Below are positions 1 through 12,449 of a stretch of DNA of 64,000 nucleotides, piece after piece. Location of the stretch: positions 33,365,632 to 33,429,631 of the forward strand of contig NC_041395.2 in the NCBI RefSeq assembly GCF_900747795.2, in the 5' to 3' direction. The first letter of the stretch is position 1; each line of letters opens with the position of its first letter. The notes below the pieces were generated by a model. That model searched no databases. It saw only the letters and a program-made list of their open reading frames with translations, and was not told where the DNA came from. This DNA comes from Erpetoichthys calabaricus. Taxonomy: Eukaryota; Chordata; Cladistia; Polypteriformes; Polypteridae. Made by a program: the position numbers and the translations under genes.

Positions 1-125
1 ATGTGGTGAGAGAGGACATGCAAATTGATGGGTGCAACAGAACAAGATGCAGAGGACAGAAAGATATGGAAGAAGATGATCTGCTGTGGCAACCCCTAAT
101 GGGAGCAGCCGAAAGAAGAAGAAGA
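1..125 (+). repeat. LINE 3' end fragment
   Basis: One frame reads like the basic C-terminal tail of a non-LTR retrotransposon ORF2, and the stretch ends in a GAAGAA run that would be its 3' tail. The window edge cuts its 5' part. The LINE clade cannot be told from this much sequence. Confidence 0.35.
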
Positions 126-544
126 AGTTGCTGACAAAAAGATTTCCAAAGCAAGGCAGCAAAACAGTAAAGACAGATTCAATAGAAGATTTATAAGTTT
201 CATGGTAGGATCACACTAAAATGGCTCAGCTTCTTTCGACATTAGAGATGCTGCAGTCCCGTTTTTGTAACTGTCTTCTGTATTTTCATTAAAAGTCAGT
301 TTTGAGTCTATGATTCTCCCCTGATATTTATAACTGTCAATAATCTCCACTGCCTGGTCTTTGATGATTGTTTGTTGTGAGTGAATGGTGTTTCTTCTAA
401 AATACTATTATAGTTTTTGTAATGTTTAAATTTTAAATCACATATTAATCACATTACTAGAACAGCATTTTTTCACTTAAGAAATATAACAAAAATTAGA
501 TCCCTTATAACTTTTCAAGATGCTGAAAAATTAGTTCACACTTT
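126..544. other. no recognised feature
   Basis: AT-rich sequence without a convincing coding stretch, terminal repeat or RNA motif. It runs from the LINE tail to the L2 fragment. Confidence 0.5.
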
Positions 545-1480
545 TGTTTTCAGTCGGCTAGATTACTACAACGCCATCCTCTCAGGACTACCCAAAAAAG
601 ACATCAATCGATTGCAACTCGTGCAGAATGCAGCTGCTAGAACCTTAACTAGGAAAAGAAAATCCGAGCACATCTCTCCATTTTTGATGTCATCACATTG
701 GTTACTTGTGTCGTTTAGAACTGACTTTAAAATACTGCTTATGGTTTACAAAGCCTTAAATTATCTCACTTCATCCTATATTTCAGAATGCCTTTCACCT
801 TACACTACAAATCGTAACCTTAGATCTTCAAATGAGTGTCTGCTTATAATTCTAAGGCGGCCTTCTGCTGTTATGCACCTAAAATCTGGAATTGCTGACC
901 GATAGAAATTCGCCAGGCTAATACGGTGGAGCACTTTAAAAAACTGCTGAAAACCCATTATTTTAATATGGCTTTCTCATACCTTCATTTAAGCGTAACA
1001 ATGATATTCTGTATATGCATTCAATTATTGCTTTTTCATGGCTCCGCAATCCATACTAACCACTACTTTCTCTGCTGTTCTTCTTCCAGTTTTCTGTCCA
1101 CCACCTGATCAGTGCGTCATGCAGTCCCTACATTGATGGATTGAAGGCCAGATGTCCACATGACCATCATCATCTAATTCTTCCACAAGAAGCCTGAAAA
1201 CCATGAGGACTGATTGAGGTCATTTATGTTAGGTAGAATGCCCAGTGGGGCTGGGGTGTCTCATGGCCTCTGAACCCCTGCAAATTTAGTTTTTTTCTCC
1301 AGCCATCTGGAGTTTACTTTTTGTTTTTCCTGTCCTCCCTGGCCATCAGCCCTTACTTTATTCTTTGTTAATTAGTATTTCCCAATTTTTATATATTTGT
1401 TTCTTCATCTTGTAAAGCACTTTGGGCTACATCATGTGTGTGAAAACGTGCTATACAAATAAATGTTGTTGTTGTTGTTA
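545..1480 (+). mobile_element. L2-type LINE, 5'-truncated
   Basis: The reading frame holds the end of an L2 reverse transcriptase. FSRLDYYNAILSGLPKK is followed by LQLVQNAAARTLTRKRK and a SHWLLVSFRTDFKILLMVYKAL stretch, the signature order of the L2 C-terminal region. The usual R-A-F-S...LWN block is missing or scrambled after about 900, so the coding end is decayed. The 3' end has the L2 style of tail: a 'GCACTTTGGGCTAC' stretch, then a short repeat (GTT)n near 1465-1479. It is a dead 5'-truncated copy. Confidence 0.75.
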
Positions 1481-3654
1481 AGTGTAGAAAAGACTCACAC
1501 ACCATTTGACTAAATTATCTACCTCTGGACCGTGACTGGTTTCATTCTTATTCAGTAGTCTTACAATACCTGTGTCATCAGAGAATTTTAAGACAAACCT
1601 GTTTTCGAATTTATTAGTGTAGACGATATACAAAAGAAGTGAAAGAATACAACATGGACCCTGTGGATAAGAACAGCATTTCAGATAGACAATCATTTCA
1701 CTCTTTTCATCCTCTCTGTTATAAAGTCACTCAGCTACCCTGCCAAACTGAAGTCTAAATTACAATCTTTTATGAGTCTCTGCAAGAAGGTTGGGCTGGA
1801 TGGTGTTAAAAGGTTATGAGAAGTTGCTCTACAAATGGTTATCACAAATGAAGCAAGGTGACAATGGTGTTCTCTGGACCTCTATTGGACTGTTAGACAA
1901 ACTGAAATAGATATAATAAACCCTGAGTTTTCTATGTTAACCTTCTCTTATAGTTTTGTAAATGATTTCATAGCCAGTGATGTCACAGTCACTGGTCTGA
2001 GGTCATTTACCTTTTTAGGGTTTTTGTTTTTAGCTGTTGGAATTACTTTCACCTGTTTCATGTGGAATCATAGCTTATACTGACAACACTATGCAGGAGC
2101 ATACAGTGAACATTGGTCTGTGGCAGAATATGTTCCCTTACATTCCCAAGACAGCTATAGGTTTAAAAAGAGAATGAAAAAATGGATAGACAACTTGTAT
2201 AGTTACATTCTTCTATGTATTCATGTAACTTTTAAGGTTAAATGCTTGCTGTATATATAGTTTGTCACACAAGAGTAAGTAGGGGTCAGTGTTGTGTTTC
2301 AGCCAGGATTCCTAACCTGGAATGGCTTCAAATGTCATTTTTGTGTCTAATTTCTTCATTGTGTGTGTTAACAGTGTTGATTATTTAATTTCTTTATATC
2401 CATGTATATTCTGTAGTATTCTGTGTGTTTTGTGGGTGGTCCCCAATAGGCAGGGCCAACTGTCTGTAAACACAAGGGACTGCCATCAGCGCTATAAAAG
2501 TTGGGGGCATCCCACATTTCCTTGTGGTTCACTCAAATGCACTTGGGAGTTATTGAGTATTGCAGTGATTTTTTCTGTTCTTTGGTATATACTGGATATT
2601 TTGAACCTGTACTCTATTTTTTGACCATTCTTTGGACTTGAGATTTGGACTTCTTTGCAATAAATTGTCTTTTCCTTTTCTAACAATTCCTTTTGCCTTT
2701 TGTGCTTCTTGGAGTTTATCTGCAGTGACAACTTGAGTGCTGCTGAGAAGGTAATGAAAAAGATGACCCAATGGGATTGTCTAATGAATGTCAAAGTATG
2801 TAGTGTTGCTGGATACGACAAACCAGGTAATAAGCAATGTGTCATCCCCTGTTATTACCTCACTAACTGTGAAAGTGCCACATGTTGTTTTCCCTACATT
2901 TGTATTCCAAGGCAAGAATGCAGCAATACACCAGCTGGGTAATCGGAAGTCTACACCATCATTGATGGAGGACAGATAAGTGACCTACCATGGACAACCC
3001 TGGGAGTTAAATATTTAGGACAGAGAGCCAGATCAGATTCTGGAGAAACTTTGAAGGTATTCAATTAGAGACTAGCAGGCTGACCAGCTTAAATGAGAGA
3101 ACTATGCAATTATTAGAGGTGAAGACACTAATCCAGCTGATTTGCACACTTCTACAGACCTTGAATACTCTAAAGAGTGCTGTACAAATACTGCAAGCAA
3201 TCACCAACGTTACTGTTGGAATTAGTAACTGACAACCTGTAAAAGCTGAGAATAGAGGTCCTGCCAACAAACAATTTGAATGTACAGACAAGCAATTCAT
3301 GTGCAGTAAACAATAAGGAAACACAGTGTGAAGGAGTCCCTGCTATATGTGAAGGGAACCAGGTAGCACTAGTTCCAACAGTGGCACAAACCCATGACTG
3401 CACCCAAAGCTGAGGAGATGACAACCCAGATTTAGAGATCACAATGATGTTAAAAATGTGAGGATGAACACAGGGAAGCTTATGTCTATAAAAGCTCTGT
3501 TCCCTTTCTGAGTGGGTCAGTTAATGTTTACTGGCCTCTGTCATACGCTGGACTCTCTCACACTCTCTTAGGACTGGCTGCTCTCTTTTCAGGGGCTCCT
3601 CTCAGATGGACGCAATGTTGTAAATGAACAAGCTTCATGTTGAATTTAAAACCT
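1481..3654. other. intergenic, mostly unassigned
   Basis: I see no gene here. About 2050-2160 resembles the old SINE debris found upstream of V1 and V3 (a 'catagcttatactgacaaca' stretch). About 2430-2700 has a TATA-like 'gctataaaag' and, 150-200 bases on, an 'aataaa' signal, which could be a decayed LTR. I found no terminal repeats or target duplication, so this is only a suggestion. Confidence 0.4.
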
Positions 3655-4070
3655 GTTCCCCTACCTGGATGGGAGGCTGATATAATGGATGGTCTCAGTG
3701 GCAGAAAACTGAGCAGGAATGGCATTCAGTTAGGAATGGTTGGTAATTCCTTTCCTAGCCTCCTGCATTCAACTCACTTCTGCGTACACCGAGGGCAGTG
3801 TCCTATCTGTTGAGACAACAACATCAACAATGTGACCCTATTTGAATACCTGTAGGGCAGCATGCTAGTTGTGGTTCTGTAGGGTTGGCCTGTTGGGTTC
3901 CATGGGTGTTGGCAGAGAGAGATATTGGGAGGTGAGTCTGTCTTTGGGTGGTTCTGCTTGACCTGGAAGTACCCCCAAACAAAAAATTTGTTTGAGCCCA
4001 GACTGAAGTCTGAGTAATTGTGCATAGGGTTTGTAGGAGAGGGTCTATGATGTCCCCTAGTAGGCACAAT
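3655..4070 (+). mobile_element. decayed LTR-like fragment
   Basis: This stretch shares phrases such as 'tgttgggttccatgggtg' and 'acctggaagtac' with the LTR-like insert at 12.6 kb and more loosely with the solo LTRs at 10.3, 49.3 and 55.3 kb. It is treated as a fossil piece of an LTR element. No clean ends or target duplication could be set. Confidence 0.35.
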
Positions 4071-5099
4071 TTAAATAAATGATATATCTCAAAAACTAAT
4101 GCAAAAAAATCAGCAAATTAATACTTCTGGTCCCATGACAAAACAGAGCCGACTTTAAAAAACTATTAAGCTTAAATTTCTACATATGTTGTTGTTGGAC
4201 AAAGGCCAATGATTTTTGAAGAAAATGGAAATAAGTACTGGACCAAATTGAACCAAAAACAAGAGGTCTGAAGCCTAAACAAGACAAACATGATGCAACT
4301 TGTTTGATAAAGATAGGTCAATTTTTTTGGAGGTTATCGTTGTACACATGTCTTTGGTTAAGGGTGGAAATCTCAGAATCCACTTGTTATAAAATGTTCT
4401 TTGGTCTTTGCGTGGATGTACTCATCCAGGAGCTCTACACAATACAAAAAGTGCATCATTTTCTGATTAATTGTTATTTTAAGACATGAAACAAAATTTT
4501 GATTTGCCACAGGCACACATAGAGATGCCTTTATAAAATCAACTTTTCTCAATATTTTGAACATTGTAGAATCAAAATCTGAACCTTACTCAAAAACAAA
4601 ACTTCTATTTATATGGAAGTAAGGAAGACAGATGAACCAAAAGCATCTTCAAATAGGACAAAGGCCCCAACTTACTGAAAAATCTCAGAATAATTAAATT
4701 TTGTCTTACTCTTAGGAGAAGAAGTAAAAGCATTTAATCAGTTTTCCTAATTCAGAAAACTACTATGAACTTCACCAACAATAACTTGTTAGGAGCTGCC
4801 AGAAGATGGAATTCAGGCAGAGATCAGTAAATACATCCTGGAAACGCAGGGCAACAATCATCTCGTACATTGATTTGACAGAAATTAAACAATATTAGTA
4901 ACAAATCTCATAAGTGGAGTGATCATTTGATCAATTCATTTATGCAGAGAAGCCATACGCTGTCAGCTGAAATTAAAGTGTTGGTAATATTATAGTTTTT
5001 AGTCATGGGGATTCTTACCACTCCACGTGACGTAATGTCAAAGCAAGCTGCATTAATGGAAATTGTTGGTTTTCCTGTAGTTGTTGATATGTTTGACAG
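4071..5099. other. no recognised feature
   Basis: AT-rich sequence with only short open frames. I found no terminal repeat, RNA gene or coding similarity. Confidence 0.5.
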
Positions 5100-6175
5100 C
5101 ATACACATCAAGATCATTGTCCAGTTAATCCAAAATGCTGCTGCAAGAATTATTACAAGAACAAGAAAATATGAACACATAACTTCAGTTCTTAAATCCT
5201 TACACATGGCTCCCGGTTAAGTTTAGGGCAGATTTCAAAATCCTCCTTTTAACATATAAAGCCTTAAATGGCCAAGGTCCGGCTTACTTGTCTGAACTTA
5301 TCGTGACTTACAAACCAGAGCGCACATTAAGATCTCAAGATGCCAGTCATTTTATTATTCCTTGGAATCATAAGCAAACAGTGGGAGGTCGAGCTTTTAG
5401 TTACAGGGCATCTAAACTGTGGAATGGTCTGCCTGCTACTATAAGAGACGTCCCTTCAGTCTCAGCTTTTAAATCCCGGCTGAAGAATCAAAACTTCAGT
5501 TTAGCATATCCTGACTAGAGCTGCTGATTAACTGTACAGACTGCATCTCTGTTGTTAGTCATTAGCACTAAAACATAAGTAACATGATAGTTATAATTTG
5601 ATACTAACCCTCACCTATTCTGTTTCTCTTCTCGGTACTCAAATGTGGCACTTGGTGCCATGGCCCACCTGCCAAGTTGTTTTGCCTGCCTAAGGTAAAG
5701 TCATACCTGATGGAGGATCGCAGGAATCGTGAGGTAGAGGGGTCCTTTCATCCGATTGGCTGGCCCAGCGCTGTTTCAGCTGTGGAATGGCCAAATGGGG
5801 GAGGCAGCTTGATGGCCGAGGTCTCCAGGACTCTAAATATATCCAAATCATATTGTGTGATATCATCTACTGTTAAACTCTGCACCGTACTTGTAAAATT
5901 TTTATTTTTGCACTGTATTGAGGATTTGTTCTGTTCTGTGTATTGCATTGTATTGACCTCCTTCTTTTTGACACCCACTGCATGCCCAACCTACCTGGAA
6001 AGGGGTCTCTTTTTGAACTGCCTTTCCCAAGGTTTCTTGCATTTTTTCCCTACAAGGGTTTTTTTGGGAGTTTTTCTTGTCTTCTTAGAGAGTCAATACT
6101 GGGGGGCTGTCAAGAGGCAGGGCCTGTTAAAGCCCATTGCGGTACTTCTTGTAATTCCATGGCAGTATGTGGGGC
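5100..6175 (+). mobile_element. L2-type LINE, 3' part with its untranslated end
   Basis: The first 420 bases encode the L2 reverse transcriptase C-terminus: LIQNAAARIITRTRKYEH, then a KALNGQGPAYLSEL block, then GGRAFSYRASKLWNGLPATI and a stop at about 5518. One frameshift near 5215 splits the reading. A 3' untranslated region follows, with a 'gaactgcctttcccaaggttt' stretch and a 'ctacaagggttttttt' stretch. The same 3' sequence recurs at 48.04-48.43 kb, so the two are one family. The copy is 5'-truncated. Confidence 0.75.
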
Positions 6176-8194
6176 AAATGAAAAACTTTAACATGGGCCA
6201 GCACTGGGCCATTACTCATTTGCTTTCTGGGAAGCTACATCAGAGGAAAACAAGAGTATATTATTAATGTGTTCCCAGTTCCTTCTTTGTTTACATTGTT
6301 ATATAAGAGGGTAAGTAGTCCCAGTAGGGATTTGTAAGAGACAGGAAACAACAGTGAATTGGTCAATAGGCCATCATAGAACACATTGATAATTAATCAA
6401 ACACATACCATTTTAACCATCACTAAATGTTTTGGGATATGGGCTCCATATTCACTTCTGGTTCATGTCCAGCCATCTACCATGGGTCAGGTTTTTCATG
6501 TTCCATCTAGTTCTCTGTCTGTTTAAAGTTTGTACATTTGTTACTCTAAGAGCCCCCATGATCTGCCACATCCTAAGGGAAAATTAATTAGCAGACAAAA
6601 TTTTAATTTTCTTGTTTGAGTTGATATGTTTGAAAAATGTTTTGCAATCACCTGAAGTTTCATCCAAGGAAGGTTCTTGCCTTACATCCAATTCAGTCTG
6701 GCATCTTTGTAACCCTGGGCTAAGCAGACCGCAGATTAAATGGATTGAAATTCAATATAAACACTAAGCTGCTCCAGTAAAAGTGGAAGAGAAAATAAAA
6801 TTTCAGCCATGTTCATCAGTTTCAATGCTGTGTGACTCTAGTGGGAAGGTATCAAGATCCACAAATCTACATCCATTCAGGACCATTGTCATCATTACAT
6901 TTTACGTTGTGCTACATTGTTTAGAGAGAATGTGCCTTTTTCAAACTATGGTCTCCAAAGCCTTATCAACATGCATTCTTCCATTGTGAACTTATGTTGC
7001 CAGAATCTTCAAATTCAGAAGTTTATTTTTTATGGCTACATCAATACCTAGTGGTATTTGTTCTTTGTCATAATATTAATACAAATACATTTTATTAATT
7101 TAGCACCTTTCCCATGCTCAAAGCGGTTCCTGTATTCTCCCCAAAAGGACATGCTGTAGAAAATGGGTCAATCAAGGAAACGTGTTAGCAAAGATCAGGA
7201 AACATCTGGCATCGACATATACTTTCCGCTAATCTGTATTCCCATTGCAGCTCTTATCAGCCCCTTTGTTATCCACTGCTGTGGCTACATGTTTGTAAAT
7301 ATGGGTCCAAACAAAATCATCTCCATTGACTAGAATATTCACTTTCACCTGTGCATTTAGAGAACCTGGGTTTGGGGTAAGGATGCTTATTGTTTTTAGA
7401 AGTGGTTTTACATGTCATTGACATTTTTTCCATTTTGAGATACAATTGCTAAAAACCGAATTTAGCAATGAACTGCTTATCACTCTTGTACCATATATAG
7501 ACTTTCTAAGATATGTAAAGATTTTATTCAGGAATTTTCTGATATGTCTTATAAAATACTGATGTCAGGTCTTTTTAACATTTCTGTTAAATTTAAAAAA
7601 AGAAGGTTGGTGAGTTTTTTCAATTGCTCGATTGTTCTAATATTCTTCAGTCTGAAAATGGTCCTACTCATGTGGTTGATCATATTTTTCATCTGGGTTC
7701 TCTGCTAGTGATGTTAGTAATGAAAATGTGCAGCTTATCTTTATGATCTTATGTCAGTTATATTAAGTGCTGAGGTACCATCTGAAAGAGTCATTCCTTG
7801 GATTTCAACTGTTAGCCTTTGTGCTTTTGTGCTCCAATGTAAATGTTTTTTTCTGATTCTTATGTAAATTCTTCTTTTGTTAGCTCTGTGTCAACGCACT
7901 AGAGTGCAGAAGAATTAGTTATTCTTTTAAACATGACATGCAGATCCACAGTTGATTCTGTTGCTTCTGTGGATATCCGTTGCTCGCTAGGGTTTTTAAA
8001 TTCTGCCAAGAAGATTGCAGTGGAGGCAGATGGAGGGCCCTTCTGGACCTTCCCCTAGAGTAGGAGGCATGGTATAAAATGAGGCAAGCTGAGGGAAATG
8101 GTAGCTCACAATTCTTCAAAAGATGAGAAATAGTTCTCTGTCTGAGAAGGTGTTTCTCATATCAAGAGCAAAGTGTGGAGAACAAATGGAACTG
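6176..8194. other. no recognised gene; two repeat traces
   Basis: About 7074-7150 looks like a LINE or SINE tail on the minus strand ('tttagcacctttcccatgct'). About 8014-8113 ('gtggaggcagatgga' onward) is repeated at 44508-44603, just before another LINE tail. The rest is unassigned, and no open frame here looks like a real gene. Confidence 0.45.
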
Positions 8195-8442
8195 GCCCAG
8201 ATCCAAAGCATATCACCTCATGTGTTAAACATGGTGGTGGGTGTGTTATGGTGTGGGCATGTATGGCTGCCACAGGTACTGGCACACTTATCTTCAGTGA
8301 TAATTGAACTGATAACAGCAGTGGCACAATTAATTCTGAGGTGTACAGAAACCTCTTATCTGCTCAAGTTCCAGTAAATGCATTTAAAGTCGTTACACTG
8401 TGCTTCATCCTACAACAAGATAATGATACCAAACATACTGCT
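8195..8442 (+). pseudogene. Tc1/mariner transposase fragment
   Basis: Translated piecewise, the stretch gives VKHGGG followed by VMVWACMAATGTGTLIF, an 'EVYRNLLSAQ' segment and a LQQDNDTKHTA-like segment. These are the middle blocks of a Tc1 transposase up to its second catalytic aspartate. The frame shifts at least once. The fragment is cut at 8442, where the L2 copy on the other strand begins, so the LINE probably landed in it. No terminal inverted repeats are left. Confidence 0.65.
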
Positions 8443-9780
8443 ATGGCAATGTCAATGTCAATGTCAATGTCAATTTATTTATATAGCACATTTAAAACAT
8501 AGTAATGCTGTGGTCAAAGTGCTTTACAATAATAGAATAAAAGAAAAACAAAACAACATAAAAAACAAATAGAAATAAAATATATGAACATAAAATTAGA
8601 TACATAATAAATAGAAGTAATGTTATATAATCACAAAGAGGAAACCATCAGTTTTACTGAAGGTCACGGAATGCAAGTGAATAGAAATGAGTCTTTAATC
8701 TTGTTTTGAACAGTTCAATTGTAGACGACTCAGTGCCGGATTAACCAATAGGCACATGTAGCATATGCTACGGGCCCCGCAATTTCGGGGGCCCCCAAAT
8801 GGTGGACCCAATATTTAATGAAAAAGTGTAGCATTGAAAAACTGGTCTTTAAAAATATTATCTTTACGTTTTTAAACTGTAAATTTCTTACACAACAAAA
8901 CTTTAGGGGCCCAACACATAAAATTCACATAAATATTATAAGATTCTTATTATAATCGAGAGTAAAATAATTATTTAGTCCGGTTTGAACTGTTCAGAAT
9001 CTAAACTTCAGATGATGCAGACCAAAAGGGCCCCCAAATTTGAAATGTGCTACGGGCCCCCAAAGCTCTTAATCCGGCCCTGAGACGACTCCTTTATGTG
9101 ATGAGGTAAGGAGTTCCACAGGCGAGGAGCAGCAGCTGCAAACGCTCTGTCCCCCTTAGTTTTACACTTGGTACGAGGGACAGCCAGAGACAGCTGACCA
9201 GAAGATCTAAGCACTCTAGATGGCTGGTGTAAAACACACAATTCAGATAAATAGGCAGGAGCAAGCCCATGTAAAGATTTAAAAACTAGCAGCAAGATTT
9301 TAAAATCAATTCGAAAACTGACAGGCAGCCAGTGTAAAGAAGCTAAAATAGGAGAAACAGAGTCATACTTTCTTGCCCCAACCAGAAAGCGAGCGGCAGC
9401 ATTTTGGACCAAATGTAACCTGTGTATCAGAGATTTGTTAATCCCAGAATACAGCGAGTTGCAGTAATCGAGGCGAGAAAAAATAAAAGCATGAATTGGC
9501 TTTCTCAAGATCCCTAGAAGATAAAAAAGGCTTGATGTTACCTAATAGAGGAAGTTGGAAAAAGCAACTCTTGACTACAGAATTTACTTGTTTCTCAAAA
9601 GAGAGGTTACTGTCAAAGATAACACCAAAATTAAAAAAAAGACAAAGAAAGAGCCGAGAAGTTCAAGACCAATTTGGGCTTTAGCTGATGGACCCACTAT
9701 AAGCACCTCTGTTTTATTTTGATTTAGATCAAGAAAATTATTAGCCATCCAGGATCTTAGTTCAGACAGACCTACAAAAT
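8443..9780 (-). mobile_element. L2-type LINE, 5'-truncated, split by a hAT element
   Basis: Read on the minus strand, this starts inside the reverse transcriptase. The order is LRSWMANNFLDLNQNKTEVL, then FDSNLSFEKQVNSVVKSC, LGNIKPFLSSRDLEK, FIFSRLDYCNSL, LHLVQNAAARFLVGARKYDS, HWLPVSFRIDFKILLLVFKSL and AFAAAAPRLWNSLPHHI. One frameshift lies near 9510. The 3' tail at the low-coordinate end is a short (TGACAT)n-like run at 8445-8475 (minus strand). A 352-bp hAT element sits in the 3' region and must be younger. The copy is dead but less decayed than the one at 0.5 kb. Confidence 0.8.
8731..9082. mobile_element. hAT-type MITE
   Basis: Both ends carry a near-perfect inverted repeat of CAGTGCCGGATTAA (the right end reads CAGGGCCGGATTAA inverted). 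The element is flanked by an exact 8-bp target duplication, AGACGACT, at 8723-8730 and 9083-9090. Eight bases and a CAG start fit the hAT superfamily. Inner arms rich in GGGCCCCC add a second inverted layer. It encodes nothing and interrupts the L2 copy. Confidence 0.88.
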
Positions 9781-10278
9781 GGAAAATTCTTGAATGGAAA
9801 GCCAGTCTCCCAATTTAAATACAGTTGAACATGTCTTCCTATTTGCTGAAGAGAAAACTTAAGGAGACATGCTCTCGAAGCAAGAAGGAGCAGAAGATGG
9901 CTGCATTAGAGGCTTGGCAGAGCATCACCAGAGAAGGTTGTCACCACCTGTGATGTCTATGAATCGCAGACTGTAAACAGTCATTGCACGCAAAGGATAT
10001 ACGGCAAAGTACTAAATATGACAGGTTTAATAGACCTGCCATTTCTGTGTCTCAGACATTTAGTGCACTGAAAAAATTGGGGCATGTAGACAAAGTGTTG
10101 TCATTTCCACATGTTGTAACTGAAATGTGTGCAAATCCCCTTACATTAAAGTTTACAATGTGCACTTTAATCACATCTGAATTGTTTGATTTGTAATTTT
10201 AAACTGTGGAGCAGAAGAGTAAATCAAGAAAAAAACATGTCTTTGTCCGAAACATTATGGAGGGCACTGTACATTATA
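9781..10278. other. no recognised feature
   Basis: Between the L2 5' break and the solo LTR I see only short open frames and no repeats. Confidence 0.5.
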
Positions 10279-10282
10279 TAAG

Positions 10283-10871
10283 TGTGGCAGACGGACGGAG
10301 CATAAAGATGGGGGAAAACAGCTACTGAGGGACATGGCCTCCTCCAGGACACCAGATTCCTGCTGGGCACCATGGGATTTGGATTTTGGCTTCACAGCCC
10401 TGCTGGGTACCGTGGGTGCTGCCAGGAGATGCTGCAGGGAGATCTGGGAGTCTTTACTTCCCGTATAGCCCGGAAGCACTCCCAAGTCACAGGGACGGAA
10501 GCCCCAAAGTACTTCCGGGCTGAAGAAAAAGCGAGTTCTCCATCTGACCCTGGCAAGTGCTGGCAAGTCACGTGAACGGAAGAGGAGAAGCACTTCCGGC
10601 TCAAGGACTATATAAAGAACTGCTGGAGACCCAGCAAGCGAGCCGGAGTTGGGAGGTAGAGGACAGAGCTTGCTGGGAGGTGTGGAGGAGAGATTTGTAT
10701 TGGTTGATTGTGTTATTATTATTGGCTTTGCCTGTTTATGGTGGCGGCGGTACTTCTGGGCACTGTAACAAGAGGAAAAAGAATTAAAAACCTTCTTGGT
10801 CATTTTACTCTGTGTTCAGTGTGTCTGTCTGTTGGGTTGAAAGGGGTCACAGCGACCCATAGGGTCTTACA
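10283..10871 (+). mobile_element. solo LTR, 589 bp
   Basis: It starts TGTGGCAG and ends GTCTTACA (TG...CA), with an exact 4-bp target duplication, TAAG, at 10279-10282 and 10872-10875. A TATA box (ACTATATAAAG) lies at about 10608 on the plus strand, which sets the sense. It belongs with the LTRs at 49.3, 55.3 and 55.9 kb, sharing 'cttccgggctgaa' and 'cagccctgctgggtacc' phrases. No internal region is attached, so it is a fossil left by LTR-LTR recombination. Confidence 0.85.
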
Positions 10872-11082
10872 TAAGTTAATTTTAATGTGTATTTTGAGTT
10901 ATTAACTAAGATTTCCTTTAAAAAAATCTATGCTTAATTTTATTTATTTATTATTAGTTTGGTAGAGACACTGATCATAATAATAAAAACAATTTATACG
11001 AAGGATATGAAGGATGTTTTTTCTAAGATTTGACAAAATTTGTTGTTTTGCTTTAATGTTGGTTTTTTTTTTTTACTTTTTT

Positions 11083-11121
11083 TGATTTTGTATAAGAAAC
11101 AGCATGAAGTTCCTCATTGTG
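11083..11121 (-). promoter_or_regulatory. V1 recombination signal, 23-bp spacer
   Basis: On the minus strand directly after the V exon: heptamer CACAATG (11115-11121), 23-bp spacer, nonamer ACAAAATCA (11083-11091). The heptamer has one change from CACAGTG, and the nonamer two from ACAAAAACC. Confidence 0.92.
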
Positions 11122-11600
11122 TGTGTAGTGCAGTAATATTTGGCCGTATCTTCAGGCTTGAGGCTGCTCATGTCCAAATACAGAGCCTGTTTAGAGTTGT
11201 CTCTGGAGACTGTAAACCTTCCTTTAATGCTGCTGGCATACTTTATAGTGCTGCTGCCAGGGTTAATGTAAGCCTGCCATTCAAGTCCTTTTCCAGGCTC
11301 TTGTCTGATCCAGTGCAAGTCGTAAGCAGCAACAGTTCTTCCAGAACTGTCCTGCCCTGAACCTTGGCAGGTCAGTTGCAGAGACTCTCCTGGCTTTTTG
11401 ACTTCACTGACTTTCTGGGTCAAGACAATATCCGAGCGGACATCTAAAAAAATAAAAATAAAAAATTAGAAAGCCTTAATGATCTAAAGCAAAATAACAG
11501 GGTGTTTAATTCAAAATATGAAAAACAAACTAAAAACATAATTGAAACTTGGCTTACATGACAAAATGTTCATAAACATGAAAATATATAAGGTCTCCAT
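11122..11600 (-). CDS. immunoglobulin heavy-chain V segment (V1)
   Basis: A germline IGHV segment that would supply the antigen-binding V domain after joining to D and J. The leader exon is 11558-11600 (METLYIFMFMNILS, ending in a split codon at a GTAAGC donor). A 114-bp intron ends in TTTTTTAG, and the V exon is 11122-11443. The mature part starts DIVLTQ, with Cys22, Trp41 in [13 protein letters not shown], a [12 protein letters not shown] framework 3 and Cys101 in AKYYC, leaving a CTT germline CDR3 stub. CDR1 is long (18 residues between Cys22 and Trp41) and here reads GQDSSGRTVAAYD. Position 53 is Gln where V2-V5 have Leu. All three regions read open and the flanking signals are in place, so it looks functional. 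A 23-bp RSS and the VH framework argue against a kappa segment; use by a T-cell delta chain cannot be excluded. Confidence 0.92.
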
Positions 11601-11647
11601 AGCCATTGCTATTGTAAGCAAAGTGCATTAGGGGTGACCTGCCTGAA

Positions 11648-11682
11648 TTTATATGATGAAAAGAAAATTGCTTTATTTGCAT
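11648..11682 (-). promoter_or_regulatory. V1 octamer-TATA promoter
   Basis: Minus-strand octamer ATGCAAAT at 11675-11682 and TATA-like CATATAAA at 11648-11655, with 19 bp between them and 47 bp on to the start codon. Octamers are bound by Oct factors in immunoglobulin V promoters. Confidence 0.85.
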
Positions 11683-12449
11683 AATGTAGGCGTCAGATAT
11701 GAAGGGAACAATTTAAGAACTGAGAAATCACATAACAGGACAAAAGATGCTTACAAATCAGAATACCCTGTTTTAATCACTTTTTTAAATTAAATAATTA
11801 TATTTTTGTGCTTGTGAATTGTTTCAGTATTTATAAATATTAGACTGTTACATTGCTTATATACCAGAGAGAGAAAACGCACAATGAAGGACATATATAA
11901 TTAAGACATTTTGGGACATTTACTGACTTTGAGTAAAAATATTAAAGCTTTTTAATGTATACAGTTTGCATAACTTTATTTGCATTGTCTGTCTGCAAGC
12001 TGCAGGGAGACTCGGGGTTAAGAGAAATGATTCCTCAGACACTCTTTTTTGCCTTTTTTTGTAAAGTAAGCACTTTTTGGTATCTTTGGTAATACTGCAA
12101 AATGGTGAAATTTCCATCACCTTCATAGTAGCCGCCCTCAGTGATATTTTATTTTTATTCATTTCACTTCAGGACTGTGTGCCTTATGCTTTACATGTTA
12201 AAATGTACTGATGGTACCCTTGACAAGACTGTAACAAATACTGCAAGTGACTGAATGAGCTAAGTAACTAGTAGGGCAATGAAGCAAACAGAAAGAACAA
12301 AAACAACACAGGGCTCCAGATTATCATTAAATTACAGTACATTGCTGATCATTAACTAATATTTATTTGTTTTTTGAAAATACATTCTACTTTAGGATCA
12401 TATGGAGTTATAGCTTATACCGACAATACAAGGCATGAACCCAAATGGA
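11683..12449. other. V1 upstream flank
   Basis: Non-coding flank that aligns with the same stretch upstream of V2, V3, V4 and V5 ('agaaagaaat/gaaggacat' and 'agctgcaggaaga/ggga' blocks). It ends in an old SINE trace near 12410-12445. No gene seen. Confidence 0.7.

Noticed and set aside
2430-2700. A promoter and poly(A) pair as a host gene or a definite LTR
   Set aside because: TATA and AATAAA are present, but no terminal repeats, duplications or coding sequence were found, so it is only noted.
1478-3442. Small proteins in the left flank
   Set aside because: Short frames of random length without domains, on both strands and overlapping; none could be supported.
10255-10803. 182-residue open frame on the minus strand
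   Set aside because: It is antisense to a solo LTR with exact target duplications, and other members of the LTR family share parts of it.
11040-11360. Plus-strand open frames opposite the V exons (also 16498-16776, 51903-52085)
   Set aside because: Antisense shadows of the V exons, with no conserved start or codon pattern of their own.
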